A stretch of 64,000 nt of DNA from Myxococcales bacterium (GTDB lineage Bacteria > Myxococcota_A > Polyangia > Polyangiales > Polyangiaceae): positions 558,001 through 622,000 of the forward strand of contig JADJKB010000003.1 of the NCBI GenBank assembly GCA_016706225.1. The letters run 5' to 3'. The notes beneath the pieces are model-generated. The model was not told where the DNA came from and did not search any database. It saw nothing but the letters and a program-made list of their open reading frames with translations. Made by a program: the position numbers and the translations under genes. Positions 1 to 9,018 of this stretch are shown here, piece by piece. Every line of letters starts with the position of its first letter. Positions within the stretch are counted from its first letter, which is position 1.

Positions 1-2
1 GC

Positions 3-1436
3 GGCATCAACACGTACCTCACGCGCCACGCCCACGGTGTCGTCGAGACGAACGACTTGATGCGGGCCTTCGAGGAGGTGAGTGGTCGCTCGTTCGAACG
101 CTTCTTCGATGCTTGGGTCTATCGTCCCGGACACCCCGCCGTGAAACTGAAGGTCGGGTACGACGACGGCCTGCTCACGGTCAGCGTAAAACAGACACAG
201 AAGCCCGGAGAAACGGCCGTCTTTGCCTTCGAGCTCGAGATCGAGGTCGCGGACAAGGCGGGGCGTACTCAGCGCCACACGAAGTCCGTCACGAACGACA
301 ACGACGCACTGGTCGTGAGCTGCCACGAGCGACCCGCCTGGGTCGGCGTCGATCCGGAGCTGCGGATTGTCGGTGAGGTCACGCTGGAAGTGCCGGCAGA
401 CATGTTGCGGAACCAGCTCGAGAGCGGGAGCTCGGCACGCCTGCGCTGGGTCGCGGCGCAAGCGCTCGGCAAACGCTCGGATCTGCCGAGCGTGACCGCG
501 CTGGCGACGGCGCTGGCCAAACCCGACGAGACCTGGATGGTTCGCGCCGAGGCCGCGGCTGCGTTGGGGAAGGTGCGAGGAGAGCAAGCCCTCGATGCGC
601 TGCTCGAGAGCGTGAACGTCGACCACCCGAAGGTCCGGCGCGCGGTGGCGCGTGCTCTCGGTGTGTTCCGTGTGCCCGCGGCGGCCAAGGCGCTCGAAAA
701 ATTGGCGCGCCGCGACCCAAGTTATCTGGTCAGCGCCGACGCCCTGCGAAGCCTGGGGAAAACCCGGCAAAAACACGCACTCAAGGTGCTGCGCGAGCTG
801 ATCGACAAGAAGTCGTGGGCGGACGTCGGCCGGGCCGGCGCCCTCGACGGCATGGCGTGGCTGGGCGACGACGACGCCGTCGCCGACGTGATGAAGCGAA
901 CGCGTTACGGCTACCCGACGCGCGGACGCCGCGCGGCCATCTCTGCCCTCGCGCGCCTGTCGGACAGTCGCAAGGCCCGCGTCCACTTCGAGGAGTTGCT
1001 CGACGACCACGATCCGCACTTGCGCATCGACGCCGTCAACGCCCTGGTCTCGTTGGGCGATCTCAAGAGTCGCGGTCCGCTGCGGCGTGCGCTGGACCGC
1101 GACCTGGACGGACGCGTGGCCCGCCGCATCCGCGAAGCCCTGCGCGACATGGGCAACGCCGGATCGAGCGACCGAAAGCTGATCCGAGATGACGTGGAGG
1201 CGCTGAAGAACGAGCTGTCCGAGCTGCAGGTTCGCCTCGCCAAGCTGGAGCAGAAGAAGAAGGCGAAAGCCTCGGCGGAACCTCCCAACGACGAGCCGGC
1301 GGAGGAGAGCAAAGCGGCGGCGGATAGCGCGCCTGACAAACCCAAGCGCGGGGTCAAGCGCGTGGCCAAGCGCTCCGTGAAACCCCGGGCGGCGACGGCG
1401 ACCAAGAAGAAGAAGACCACCCGGAGGAAGACGTGA
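3..1436 (+). CDS. M1-type aminopeptidase, C-terminal part with HEAT repeats (5' partial)
   Basis: The frame is open from the left window edge, so the zinc-binding HExxH part lies outside and only the C-terminal part is visible. The first residues match the end of M1 peptidase catalytic domains (SGRSFERFFDAWVYRPGHP). A beta-sandwich of about 80 residues follows, then a long run of HEAT/PBS-type helical repeats of about 30 residues with the recurring pattern RAEAAAALGK. After that come a short coiled coil and a Lys/Ala-rich basic tail of about 60 residues. Aminopeptidase N-like enzymes remove N-terminal residues from peptides; HEAT repeats usually mediate protein contacts. The basic tail is unusual and could bind nucleic acid or envelope polymers (inference). 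The stop overlaps the GTG of the next gene by four bases (GTGA), which suggests translational coupling. Confidence 0.7.
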   Translation, partial: GINTYLTRHAHGVVETNDLMRAFEEVSGRSFERFFDAWVYRPGHPAVKLKVGYDDGLLTVSVKQTQKPGETAVFAFELEIEVADKAGRTQRHTKSVTNDNDALVVSCHERPAWVGVDPELRIVGEVTLEVPADMLRNQLESGSSARLRWVAAQALGKRSDLPSVTALATALAKPDETWMVRAEAAAALGKVRGEQALDALLESVNVDHPKVRRAVARALGVFRVPAAAKALEKLARRDPSYLVSADALRSLGKTRQKHALKVLRELIDKKSWADVGRAGALDGMAWLGDDDAVADVMKRTRYGYPTRGRRAAISALARLSDSRKARVHFEELLDDHDPHLRIDAVNALVSLGDLKSRGPLRRALDRDLDGRVARRIREALRDMGNAGSSDRKLIRDDVEALKNELSELQVRLAKLEQKKKAKASAEPPNDEPAEESKAAADSAPDKPKRGVKRVAKRSVKPRAATATKKKKTTRRKT

Positions 1437-2221
1437 ACGACGAAGTTCCGGTCAAGCTCGAACGGCGCGAAGGCGTCGCGCTGTTGACGATCGATCGCCC
1501 CGAGCGTTTGAACACCCTCTCCCGCGCCACGCTCGCCGCTTTCGGCCGCATCGGCGAAGAGCTGAGCGGGGACCCGGAGCTGCGCGCCGTGATCGTGACG
1601 GCCACCGGGGAGAAAGCCTTCTGTGCCGGGGCGGATCTCAAAGAGCGACAGGGCATGAACCAGGACGCCGTACGCGATCAGGTGAAGGCGTATCGCAGTG
1701 AGCTCGGCTGGCTCGACCACTGCCGCGTGCCGGTCGTCGCGGCGATCAACGGCGTGGCCCTCGGCGGCGGCCTCGAGCTTGCCCTGCTGTGTGATCTCCG
1801 GGTCGCCGCTGCTCACGCGGTGCTCGGCCTGCCCGAGACCAGCATCGGGATCATCCCCGGCGCCGGCGGCACCCAGCGTTTACCGAGGGTCGTCGGCGAA
1901 GCGCGGGCGAAAGAGCTGATCCTGCTCGGCCGCCGGCTGACTGCCGACGAAGCGCTGGCATTCGGGCTGGTGAACCGCGTGACTCCGACGGGCACCTCGG
2001 TGGTCGAGGACACCTTCGAGTGGCTGAAGCCGATCCGCGAAGGTGCGCCAATCGCCCAGCGTGCAGCGCTCGGCGCCATCGATCTCTCCTTCGAGACCGC
2101 GCTCGAACACGGGCTGGAGCTCGAGCGTCTGCTCTACGACGAGTGCCTTCGCAGCGAGGATCGCAGCGAGGCGCTGCGCGCGTTCGCCGAGAAGCGAAGA
2201 CCGGCTTTCAAGGGCATTTGA
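1433..2221 (+). CDS. enoyl-CoA hydratase, methylglutaconyl-CoA hydratase (AUH)-like
   Basis: This is a 262-residue crotonase-fold protein, the usual length for the family. The oxyanion-hole segments are visible (FCAGADLKER and ALGGGLELALLCDLRVAA), and both catalytic glutamates are in place (GGGLE and GLPETSIGIIPGAGG). The LKER and LPETSIGIIPGAGGTQRLPR stretches resemble AUH-type methylglutaconyl-CoA hydratases of leucine breakdown more than fatty-acid enoyl-CoA hydratases. The reaction is reversible hydration of an enoyl-CoA in the cytoplasm. It starts with GTG overlapping the stop of the peptidase gene. No other leucine-catabolism genes are adjacent, so the exact substrate is not certain. 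Confidence 0.85.
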   Translation: MNDEVPVKLERREGVALLTIDRPERLNTLSRATLAAFGRIGEELSGDPELRAVIVTATGEKAFCAGADLKERQGMNQDAVRDQVKAYRSELGWLDHCRVPVVAAINGVALGGGLELALLCDLRVAAAHAVLGLPETSIGIIPGAGGTQRLPRVVGEARAKELILLGRRLTADEALAFGLVNRVTPTGTSVVEDTFEWLKPIREGAPIAQRAALGAIDLSFETALEHGLELERLLYDECLRSEDRSEALRAFAEKRRPAFKGI

Positions 2222-2305
2222 GCGAGCGGTTGCCGTGAAGGGCGGAAGCGGAAAGACCGATGGGAAGCGGTCGCTCGGCGCGCCACGACGGCGTGGGCGA
2301 GGCGT

Positions 2306-3444
2306 ATGAGCCGCAAGCGCTGGCTTGCCGGTGTGCTCGTTGCGCTGGCAACGAGCGCCGTGCTCTGGCGCGCAAGCAGGCCGTCATCCAACGCGATGAA
2401 CGGCGCGAAAGGACCGGCGCCGACTGCCGACGCCCCGGTCGACACACCGCCAGTCGACGCGGGGGTCGAGGCCTCGCCGACCAACCGCGCCCTCGGCGGC
2501 CCGGCGACGAGCTACCGCAGAATCTGAGCGCGCAGCGCGAGCGCATCTACCAACGCATGCTCGAAGAGCTCGGGGTCGACGACACTCAGCTCGCCAAGCT
2601 GCGCGAGATCATCGAAAAGACGCGCGTGATCAGCGAGGGCAACCCCGAGGTCACCCTCCACCCGATGACACGCAGCGCGTGTTTCGAGATCCGCGAGCGT
2701 GCCGGGCTGCACTCGGACAGGACGCTGGAAGTGGAGAGGCAGAACGCCGCCACCTGTGGCGCGAAGAACATGGTCCCCATGAGCAGCAAGGGGGACGCCG
2801 GCCCGCCGGAGGTCTGCGTCGACCAGTACGAGTTCCCGAACATCCCGTGTGAGTATCCGCTGGTCTATGCCTCTGCCCAGGAGGCCTCGCAGCTATGCCA
2901 CGCGGTAGGCAAACGCCTGTGTGACGCCCACGAGTGGGAGGGGGCGTGCGCCGGTGAGCTCTTACCCGCCGAAGCGGAGTACCTCTGGGACCGGCCGCGG
3001 CGCATCGAAATGGAGTTCTTCAAGAACGAGAAGCGCCAGAAGCTCTGGGCGTATGGCCCCACGAAGGATCACAAGAAATGCGGCACGGGCTCGCGCAAGA
3101 GCTCGAAGTGCGAAGGGGGTGGCTGGGAGACCTGTGGTTCGAACACCTATCCGGCCGGCGCGTTCCCCGAGTGTGTGAGCCGCTTCGGTGTCTACGATCA
3201 ACACGGTAACGCAGCCGAACACATGAACCTGCCGATGAACGCCAAGGAGCTGGGGCAAAACGGCGGGCTGGGCGAGACGGAGATGAAGGGCAGCTGGTTC
3301 ATCTTCGAGCGCGGTGAAGCTCACGAGGACGACTGCCGCTGGCGCGCGCCCGCCTGGCACGCGACCCGCGTCGACTACTGGAACAGTCACCGCAACTACC
3401 ACCTGGGATTTCGCTGCTGCAAAGCCCCGGGGCCGCCGCTGTGA
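2306..3444 (+). CDS. membrane-anchored formylglycine-generating-enzyme (SUMF1)-like protein, frameshifted
   Basis: The start at ATG 2306 gives a signal anchor (MSRKRWLAGVLVALATSAVL) and a Pro/Ala-rich stalk, but this frame stops at 2527. The rest lies in another frame, beginning near DELPQNLSAQRERIYQRM and running to 3444. One extra base in the CCC run at 2500-2502 would join the two into one protein of about 379 residues. The C-terminal half is an FGE-sulfatase-type fold: VCVDQYEFPN, then AVGKRLCDAHEWEGAC, and the terminal LGFRCCK. It is Cys-rich and lacks the clear RGGSW core of true FGE, so it is more likely a C-type-lectin-like or binding domain than a sulfatase activator. It lies 14 bp before a kinase gene, a pairing often seen in Myxococcota. 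The frameshift is either a sequence error or inactivation. Confidence 0.7.
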
Positions 3445-3457
3445 TAGCCTTTTTCTC

Positions 3458-5137
3458 GTGACGCACCCGCCCGAGTCGCGTCGCCTCTCGGACCCAGCGC
3501 TCTTTCCCGAGCGGCTCGGACGTTATGACGTCCTCCTCCCCATTGCCAGCGGTGGCATGGCGACGGTTTACCTCGCGCGGGCAGTCGGCCTCGGCGGCTT
3601 CGAGCGAGACGTCGCACTGAAGCTCACGCACTTCCACCTGCGGGAAGATCCAGACTTCGTCAGCTCGTTGATCGACGAGGCACGCTTGGCGGGGAAAATC
3701 CGCCACCCCAACGTCGTTGCCGTGCTCGACGTCGGCGACGACCCCCACGGCGTCTTCATCGTCATGGAGTACGTCGAGGGAGAATCACTGGCCAGCGTGC
3801 AGCGCCTGCTCAGGAAGGCGTCCGAGCGTATGCCGATCGCGGTGACACTCCGAGTGCTAGACGATCTGTTGCTGGGCCTGCACGCGGCCCACGAGCTGGT
3901 GGACGAACAGGGCCAGCCGCTCAACCTCGTGCATCGGGATGTGACACCGCACAACGTTCTGCTCGGCATCGACGGTGTGGCAAAGCTCGCAGATTTCGGC
4001 ATCGCCAAGGCCACGTCGCGCCACGGGAACACGGCGACCGGGCTGATCAAGGGCAAGATCGCCTACATGGCGCCGGAGCAGGCGCAGGGTCACAGCATCG
4101 ACCGGCGTGTGGACGTGTGGGCCGCGGGCGTGCTGGCTTGGGAGTCACTCACCGGCTCACGACTGCACGATGGCCCGAACGACGCCGCCATCTTGCTCAA
4201 GATCGTGCGCGAGGCACCGATGCGGGTGCGCGCCGTGGAGAGCTCGATCCCGCCGGCGATCGACGACGTGATTGCCAAGGCGCTGTGCCTGGACGTCGAG
4301 GAACGTTTTGCCAGCGCCGACGCCTTCGCCGAAGCGCTGGTGCATGCGGCGCGGGAGGCTGGTATTGCCCGAGCCGAACGCCGCGAGGTCACGCAGTTCT
4401 TGACCCCACTGCTCGAAGGTCGCTTGGGGGTTCGCCGGGAGAAAGCCCGCGAGGTGCACACGCTTCGGCAACAGGTGGAGCAGCTGGTTTCGCGCGAGTC
4501 CCCCTCGCAACAGAGCGGACCGTCGGCCATTCGGTCCGTCGCAGAAGCCGCGGCCCCACGCGACGTATCCTTCGATGACCCCACGCTGCCGCTCGCAACC
4601 GTACCGACTCTGACGGCCCCCGAAGCGCGCGCCGCTACTGTCACGACGGCAGAGACCGTGGCGGATGCTCGCCTCGTTGACGCGCTACCGACGGAAGACC
4701 TGCACCTGGAACCGCTGGCTCAGCCGAACGACCAGACTCAGACAGGCACGGCCGGCATATCGACGATGGCGCGCTCCATCATGCCGCCCCGGCGCCCGCG
4801 CCTGCTGCTTTTCGGTGCGGCCCTGGGCGCGATGCTTCTGCTCGTCGCGCTCCTGTTCGCGGCCTTCGGCAGGGATGAGCCGAAGCCTGAGAGCACCCCC
4901 GCCAGCTCCCCAGCTAGCACCATGCCGGCGGCGCCTGCGCAGGCCCCCACCCCGACGGCGACGGCGCCCGTCGAGGCGCCCGAGCCGCAGCCGGTCGCCG
5001 TCACACCAGACGCCGCGGTCGGTAGCGGCGAGGCCGCGCACCAACCGCCCCCGAAGCGCAGGCCGCCTGCTCCACCGAGCAAGCCGGGAGTGGTCTCGAC
5101 ACCACCGAAGCTGCTGGGTAATCCTTACAAGCCGTGA
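3458..5137 (+). CDS. Hanks-type Ser/Thr protein kinase with single transmembrane segment
   Basis: The protein has 559 residues from GTG 3458; the frame is open further upstream, but the kinase domain begins right here (RLGRYDVLLPIASGGMATVY). Kinase features are complete: glycine loop at about 30-37, catalytic Lys55 in VALKL, HRDVTPHN at about 159-166, DFG at 179-181 and YMAPEQ. A low-complexity linker follows, then one membrane segment near residue 445 (LLLFGAALGAMLLLVALLFA) and a Pro/Ala-rich extracytoplasmic tail. It probably phosphorylates cytoplasmic partners in response to envelope signals (inference). The stop overlaps the next gene by four bases (GTGA). A TAGCCT hexamer seven bases before the GTG could be a -10 for a leaderless transcript. 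Confidence 0.88.
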   Translation: MTHPPESRRLSDPALFPERLGRYDVLLPIASGGMATVYLARAVGLGGFERDVALKLTHFHLREDPDFVSSLIDEARLAGKIRHPNVVAVLDVGDDPHGVFIVMEYVEGESLASVQRLLRKASERMPIAVTLRVLDDLLLGLHAAHELVDEQGQPLNLVHRDVTPHNVLLGIDGVAKLADFGIAKATSRHGNTATGLIKGKIAYMAPEQAQGHSIDRRVDVWAAGVLAWESLTGSRLHDGPNDAAILLKIVREAPMRVRAVESSIPPAIDDVIAKALCLDVEERFASADAFAEALVHAAREAGIARAERREVTQFLTPLLEGRLGVRREKAREVHTLRQQVEQLVSRESPSQQSGPSAIRSVAEAAAPRDVSFDDPTLPLATVPTLTAPEARAATVTTAETVADARLVDALPTEDLHLEPLAQPNDQTQTGTAGISTMARSIMPPRRPRLLLFGAALGAMLLLVALLFAAFGRDEPKPESTPASSPASTMPAAPAQAPTPTATAPVEAPEPQPVAVTPDAAVGSGEAAHQPPPKRRPPAPPSKPGVVSTPPKLLGNPYKP

Positions 5138-6069
5138 CCGCACGACATCGAAGCTCTCTCTTCGGCGCGCTCGCCGCCGCCGTATTGACGCTCTCGATTT
5201 GCGCGCCGAGCCACGCCCAGAGCGAGACCGCGCAGGAGCGCGCAGCGGCGCATTTCGACGCGGGCCTCAGCCTGTATCAGCAGGGGCGAATGCGGGACGC
5301 CGCGATCGAGTTCCTGATCGCTTACGGCCTCGCCCCGCATGGCGACTCGCTGTTCAACGCCGGCCTCGCGCTCGACGCTGCGGGCGATAGCGGCGGCGCC
5401 GCCACCACCTTTGCGTGGGCGCTCGAGCTCGGCATGCGCGCCGAGGCAGCAACCGAGGCAAAATCCCGCCTGGAGCGCCTCGGCTCACGACTGGGGACCC
5501 TGCGAGTCCAGGCGCCACCGGGGGCCGTCGTCGAGGTATCACCGCTGAAACACAAGGGGTCGCCGGTCGTCTTTCATGCGTTGCCCGGTGAGATCTTGGT
5601 GACAGTCACGATGGCCGACGGCGGCTTGATTTCGCGCCGGGTGCGCGTGCGCGCCAAACAGCAGACCCTCGTGGTGTTCGCTCCGCCTCCCACCAAACCC
5701 GACGCATCGCGTGGTGACCCACCAGAGAGTGAACCGACGCCAGCCGCAGACCAGCACGACGCTGGGACCTTTCCGTGGCGCACTGCAGCCTGGGTCAGCG
5801 TCGGTGCGGGTGCAGTCGCGGCGGTCGGAGCGGTCGCGCTCAGAAGCGCCACGCTCGGCGCCAAGGATGACTACGACGCTTCCGGCCATACCGATCGCGA
5901 CGCGCGCGAACACGCGCTCAGCCTGAACCGCTGGACGAACGTGGCGCTCGTGAGCGCAGCGGTGCTGGGCGCCGCCGGAGCCGGCGTCTTGGTATTTTAC
6001 AAGGAGCCCAAATCCGACCTGGCCATCGGCGCGGGGCCGAGCTCCCTGCAGCTCAGCGGGCGATTCTGA
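5134..6069 (+). CDS. secreted TPR/PEGA-type protein coupled to kinase
   Basis: A 311-residue protein with a cleavable signal peptide (core ALAAAVLTLSICAPSHAQ). Residues about 35-110 form TPR-like helices (AAHFDAGLSLYQQGRMRDAA). Residues about 115-180 are a beta-rich PEGA-like domain (GTLRVQAPPGAVVEVSP). The C-terminal third carries two hydrophobic segments (AAWVSVGAGAVAAVGAVAL and ALVSAAVLGAAGAGVLVFY) separated by a short loop. This architecture is common beside Ser/Thr kinases in Myxococcota, where it probably acts as an envelope sensor or scaffold (inference). The GTG start overlaps the kinase stop, which supports co-expression. The exact function is unknown. Confidence 0.75.
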   Translation: MTARHRSSLFGALAAAVLTLSICAPSHAQSETAQERAAAHFDAGLSLYQQGRMRDAAIEFLIAYGLAPHGDSLFNAGLALDAAGDSGGAATTFAWALELGMRAEAATEAKSRLERLGSRLGTLRVQAPPGAVVEVSPLKHKGSPVVFHALPGEILVTVTMADGGLISRRVRVRAKQQTLVVFAPPPTKPDASRGDPPESEPTPAADQHDAGTFPWRTAAWVSVGAGAVAAVGAVALRSATLGAKDDYDASGHTDRDAREHALSLNRWTNVALVSAAVLGAAGAGVLVFYKEPKSDLAIGAGPSSLQLSGRF

Positions 6070-6072
6070 GAG

Positions 6073-7383
6073 TCATCGAGGACGGAAGGCCTTGGGGTCG
6101 ATACGCAACCGCCGCAGCGTTTCGTACAACACCGATCGACTCATGCTCAGACGTTGAGCGGCATCCGGGACGCTGCCTCCCGTCTCGGTGAGCACCTGGC
6201 TGACTTTGGCCGAGAGCTCCGCTTCTTGATTGGGCTGCCCGACACGCGCAGAGGTTGCCCCAATCACGACCGAGATGTCGCTCGGTTCCACCTCGGCCCG
6301 CCCCTGTCGCTTGGCAACCTCACTCGCCGCGCGCACCACGTTGCGCAGCTCCCTGACGTTGCCGGGCCAGGCGTGCAGCATGAGTCTCTCCAACGACTGA
6401 ATCGAAATGCCCACCGCGAGCTCCCGCAGAAAGTGCAACGACAGCGCCGGCAGATCCTCGATGCGCTCCCGAAGCGCTGGCAGGACCACTCTGAGCCCGG
6501 ACAATCGATGCAGAAGGTCACCCCGGAAATCGCTGCCCTCGACCATCGCGTCGACGTCTCGATTCGTGGCCGCGACGATGCGAACGTCGACTCGAGTCAT
6601 CTTGTCCTCACCGACGGCGCGGATCTCCTCGGTCTCCAGCACACGCAGCAACTTGGCCTGGACGGGCGCTGGCAGCTCACCGATCTCGTCGAGGAAGAGC
6701 GAGCCACCGTCGGCGGTCCGGAACAGTCCGGCGCGCGATCCCACCGCACCGGAGAACGCACCGCGGGTGTGGCCAAACAGCTCGGCGTCCACCAGCTCGT
6801 TCGGCACCGCAGCGCAGTTCAGGGCCACGAATTGACCTGAGCGGCCGCTGGCAAGGTGCAGCACGCGAGCGACGACCTCTTTGCCAGTCCCCGTGTCGCC
6901 CAAGATCAAGATCGGTGTCTTCGTCGTTGCGATGGTGTCGATGACGATCCGAGCGTCGTCGAGCGAAGCGCCCCCGATGAGGTCCGGGAAGAACGGTGCG
7001 TTGCGGCCCGTGTACGGCGACACGTCTGCAAGGGAGACCAGCAGGGTCTTTCCGACCCGGATGACGCTGCCGAGTGGTGCCAGCACTCCGGCCGAGTCGA
7101 TCCGCTCGCCATTGACGAAGGTTCCGTTGCGGCTCCCGAGATCCGTGACGAACAGCGCCGCTCCGCGGTTTTCGAGCCGCACATGGATGCGAGACACACC
7201 CGGATCCTCGACCGTCAGATCGGCGGTCTGATCCCGGCCCACGGTCAGCGAAGGCGAGACAGCGGCCGCGAGCCACGGCAGCTCGCCGCGGCAAAAACCC
7301 ACGACGACGCCGAGCTCCCGGCGGGCTCGCCCTACCGCACCTGCATAGTCGAAGGCGGCCTCGGTGACCGTGCGATCGGCCAT
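6073..7383 (-). CDS. FHA-domain sigma-54-dependent transcriptional activator (bEBP)
   Basis: A 436-residue enhancer-binding protein. An FHA domain lies at about 45-115 (VGRDQTADLTVEDPGVSRIH and DLGSRNGTFVNG), which binds phosphothreonine on kinase targets. The AAA+ domain at about 130-370 has Walker A GDTGTGKE, the sigma-54 contact loop as GAFSGA (usual GAFTGA), and Walker B with GGSLFLDEIGELP. A Fis-type helix-turn-helix sits at the C-terminus (GSVPDAAQRLSMSRSVLYE). Such FHA activators link Ser/Thr kinase signalling to sigma-54 promoters during myxobacterial development. The gene faces away from a PEGA gene that has a -24/-12 promoter and paired GTCCGGAC-type sites, so it is the best candidate to control that gene and the PilZ gene beyond it. 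Confidence 0.92.
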   Translation of the reverse strand: MADRTVTEAAFDYAGAVGRARRELGVVVGFCRGELPWLAAAVSPSLTVGRDQTADLTVEDPGVSRIHVRLENRGAALFVTDLGSRNGTFVNGERIDSAGVLAPLGSVIRVGKTLLVSLADVSPYTGRNAPFFPDLIGGASLDDARIVIDTIATTKTPILILGDTGTGKEVVARVLHLASGRSGQFVALNCAAVPNELVDAELFGHTRGAFSGAVGSRAGLFRTADGGSLFLDEIGELPAPVQAKLLRVLETEEIRAVGEDKMTRVDVRIVAATNRDVDAMVEGSDFRGDLLHRLSGLRVVLPALRERIEDLPALSLHFLRELAVGISIQSLERLMLHAWPGNVRELRNVVRAASEVAKRQGRAEVEPSDISVVIGATSARVGQPNQEAELSAKVSQVLTETGGSVPDAAQRLSMSRSVLYETLRRLRIDPKAFRPR

Positions 7384-7422
7384 ACGCGGGGCATCTTACA
7401 GCTCTCCGTGCCACCCGCTACT

Positions 7423-7452
7423 TCCGGACCACGTCCGGTACTCCGTCCGGAC
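7423..7452. promoter_or_regulatory. putative enhancer site, paired TCCGGAC / GTCCGGAC
   Basis: TCCGGAC at 7423-7429 and the palindrome GTCCGGAC at 7445-7452 start 22 bp apart (about two helical turns), with an extra GTCCGG at 7433-7438 between them. The site sits at about -136 to -107 from the predicted start of the PEGA gene, the usual range for sigma-54 enhancers. The same pair recurs at 8941-8969. Binding by the neighbouring FHA activator is inference. Confidence 0.55.
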
Positions 7453-7532
7453 GCGGGGCGAGGCTCGTCCAGAGTCCCGCGATAATTTCCCCGATCTCGC
7501 CGAAAAACACCGCAGGATTGCCTGGCGGCACC

Positions 7533-7548
7533 TGGTCCACGGCTTGCA
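7533..7548 (+). promoter_or_regulatory. sigma-54 promoter upstream of PEGA gene
   Basis: The sequence TGGTCC, five bases, TTGCA has GG at 7534-7535 and GC at 7546-7547 with exactly ten bases between them, matching the -24/-12 consensus TGGCAC-N5-TTGCA except at two -24 positions. The predicted transcript starts near 7559, two bases before the ATG at 7561, so translation would be leaderless or would begin at a later codon. Confidence 0.6.
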
Positions 7549-7560
7549 AATCAAGGGGAC

Positions 7561-8940
7561 ATGCGTGCCCTCCCACCGCCCGAGGTCGAAATCGATCCCG
7601 AGCTGCTGCTCCCCGACGAGCCCTCTCTGGTGGAGCTGGACCCGTCGTTCCTCAGCGCCGAGGTCACAGGCTCGTTTACCTGCCCGTTTCTGTCGTCCCC
7701 GGGACCGAGCGGGGGTCGCGGGGTCGAGCGGGTGAGCTTCGCTCTGCCCCCGCCGCCCCAGCTGCCGGCCCTCGGCCTGCCGCCCCTGCCGGCGATCCCG
7801 GACTCGGCGCGATTGCTCCGCTCTCCGCTGCCACCCGCACCTCACTTGCCCAGCGCGCCGGCTCCCTCGAACCCGTACGGCTCTTCGCTCCCGATGGCGG
7901 CACTCGGTGCTCTACCGCCAGCGCCGAGCCTGCCCCGCGGTCTGCCCACACAGCCCCCCGCTCGCCCGGCATGGTTCGACACGTCGGCGCGGAAACACGA
8001 GCAACCAAGGAACAACGAGGCCGCGCCAACCCGGCCGGACGTCTGCGCACCGAGGTTTGGCGCACACGCCTCATCCAGCGCACGAACACGCCGGGCGCCC
8101 CGCCCGCTGCCCCACTTCGCACTGCGTCACTTCGAACCCGCGTCAGCGCGGGAGCCAGAGGCCCATTCCGTGCGTCCCACCTCCTGGTCGACGCCACCAC
8201 CCCCACCGCGAGTCCGGAGGCCAGCCGCCCGCGCGGCGGGGGCTGGGATCGCACTGGGTGCGGTGCTCTTCACCTGCGCGTGGTTGTTCGCCAGTCCAAG
8301 CTCCGCGTCCGCGGGCGCGCAGGGGCTGGTCACCGTCACGGACTCGAAGGGCCTTGCGCTTCGGACGGTGCAGGTGAGTGTTGACGGCCTGCTCCGCTGC
8401 GACACCACACCCTGCAGCGTCGATCTCGAGCCGGGCTCGCATCAACTCGACGTGCGAAACCTGGTCACGGATCAGAGATCGGCTCGTAGCTTCAGCGTGG
8501 CCAAGGGCGAACGCGCCTCACTGCACTTCGCGCTCGCCGCGGAAGAGCCTGCCCTGCGAGCGGCCCGAACACCGGAGCCTGCGCTTGCTCCGCCGCCCAG
8601 GCCCGACGAGCCCATCGCGGTGACGGCGCTGCCCCTCGAAACCCCGGAGTCGACGCCCGAACCGAGCCCGCTGCCGCCCTCACCCGTGGCTTATCAGCCG
8701 AAACCAGCCGCCGGGGCCCTGCTCACCTTCAACTCGATCCCGATCTCGAACGTGATCCTCGATGGACGCCCGCTCGGCAGCACGCCGCTGGTCAACGTCT
8801 CGGTCAGCCCTGGCAACCACAACGTGACGTTCATTCACCCGGAGCTCGGGCGCCGCAGCGCGACCATCAACGCGGGCTTCGGCCAGCGGAAGGCAGTCGT
8901 CGTGCGCTTCACGCCTCGAGATCGAGCCGACGAGGAATAA
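7561..8940 (+). CDS. single-pass membrane protein with Pro-rich cytoplasmic part and two PEGA domains
   Basis: A 459-residue protein. The first 220 residues are Pro/Ala/Ser-rich and probably disordered in the cytoplasm. One membrane segment lies near 225-245 (GIALGAVLFTCAWLFA). Outside are two beta-rich PEGA-type domains, at about 258-330 (GLVTVTDSKGLALRTVQVSV, with a C-C pair in RCDTTPCSVDLEPG) and about 385-450 (LLTFNSIPISNVILDGRPLG, TPLVNVSVSPGNHNVTF), linked by a Pro/Glu-rich stretch. PEGA domains are surface-layer-like beta domains common in Myxococcota and often joined to kinases. No kinase domain is present. The gene has its own -24/-12 promoter and paired upstream sites beside the FHA activator. 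The start codon is uncertain because the predicted transcript begins only two bases upstream. Confidence 0.75.
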   Translation: MRALPPPEVEIDPELLLPDEPSLVELDPSFLSAEVTGSFTCPFLSSPGPSGGRGVERVSFALPPPPQLPALGLPPLPAIPDSARLLRSPLPPAPHLPSAPAPSNPYGSSLPMAALGALPPAPSLPRGLPTQPPARPAWFDTSARKHEQPRNNEAAPTRPDVCAPRFGAHASSSARTRRAPRPLPHFALRHFEPASAREPEAHSVRPTSWSTPPPPPRVRRPAARAAGAGIALGAVLFTCAWLFASPSSASAGAQGLVTVTDSKGLALRTVQVSVDGLLRCDTTPCSVDLEPGSHQLDVRNLVTDQRSARSFSVAKGERASLHFALAAEEPALRAARTPEPALAPPPRPDEPIAVTALPLETPESTPEPSPLPPSPVAYQPKPAAGALLTFNSIPISNVILDGRPLGSTPLVNVSVSPGNHNVTFIHPELGRRSATINAGFGQRKAVVVRFTPRDRADEE

Positions 8941-8969
8941 TCCGGACCGGATGTAACTTTGGTCCGGAC
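8941..8969. promoter_or_regulatory. putative enhancer site / inverted repeat, TCCGGACC ... GGTCCGGA
   Basis: TCCGGACC at 8941-8948 and GGTCCGGA at 8961-8968 form a perfect 8-bp inverted repeat with a 12-base loop; GTCCGGAC runs 8962-8969. The half-site spacing (21 bp start to start) nearly equals that of the pair at 7423-7452. It lies at about -104 to -77 from the predicted start of the PilZ transcript. It directly follows the PEGA stop codon, so it could also act as a terminator, but there is no T-run after it. Confidence 0.5.
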
Positions 8970-9018
8970 GCACGTGGACCAGCTCATCTCGTTGCGCGCT
9001 TTCTGGGCCCTGACCTTC

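Noticed and set aside
3458..6069. Toxin-antitoxin or defence role for the kinase pair
   Set aside because: Domain content (kinase, TPR/PEGA) fits ordinary myxobacterial signalling and no nuclease or effector is adjacent.
8941..8968. Rho-independent terminator after the PEGA gene
   Set aside because: The stem is only 8 bp with a 12-base loop and no T-run; its match to the site pair at 7423 makes a binding site more likely.
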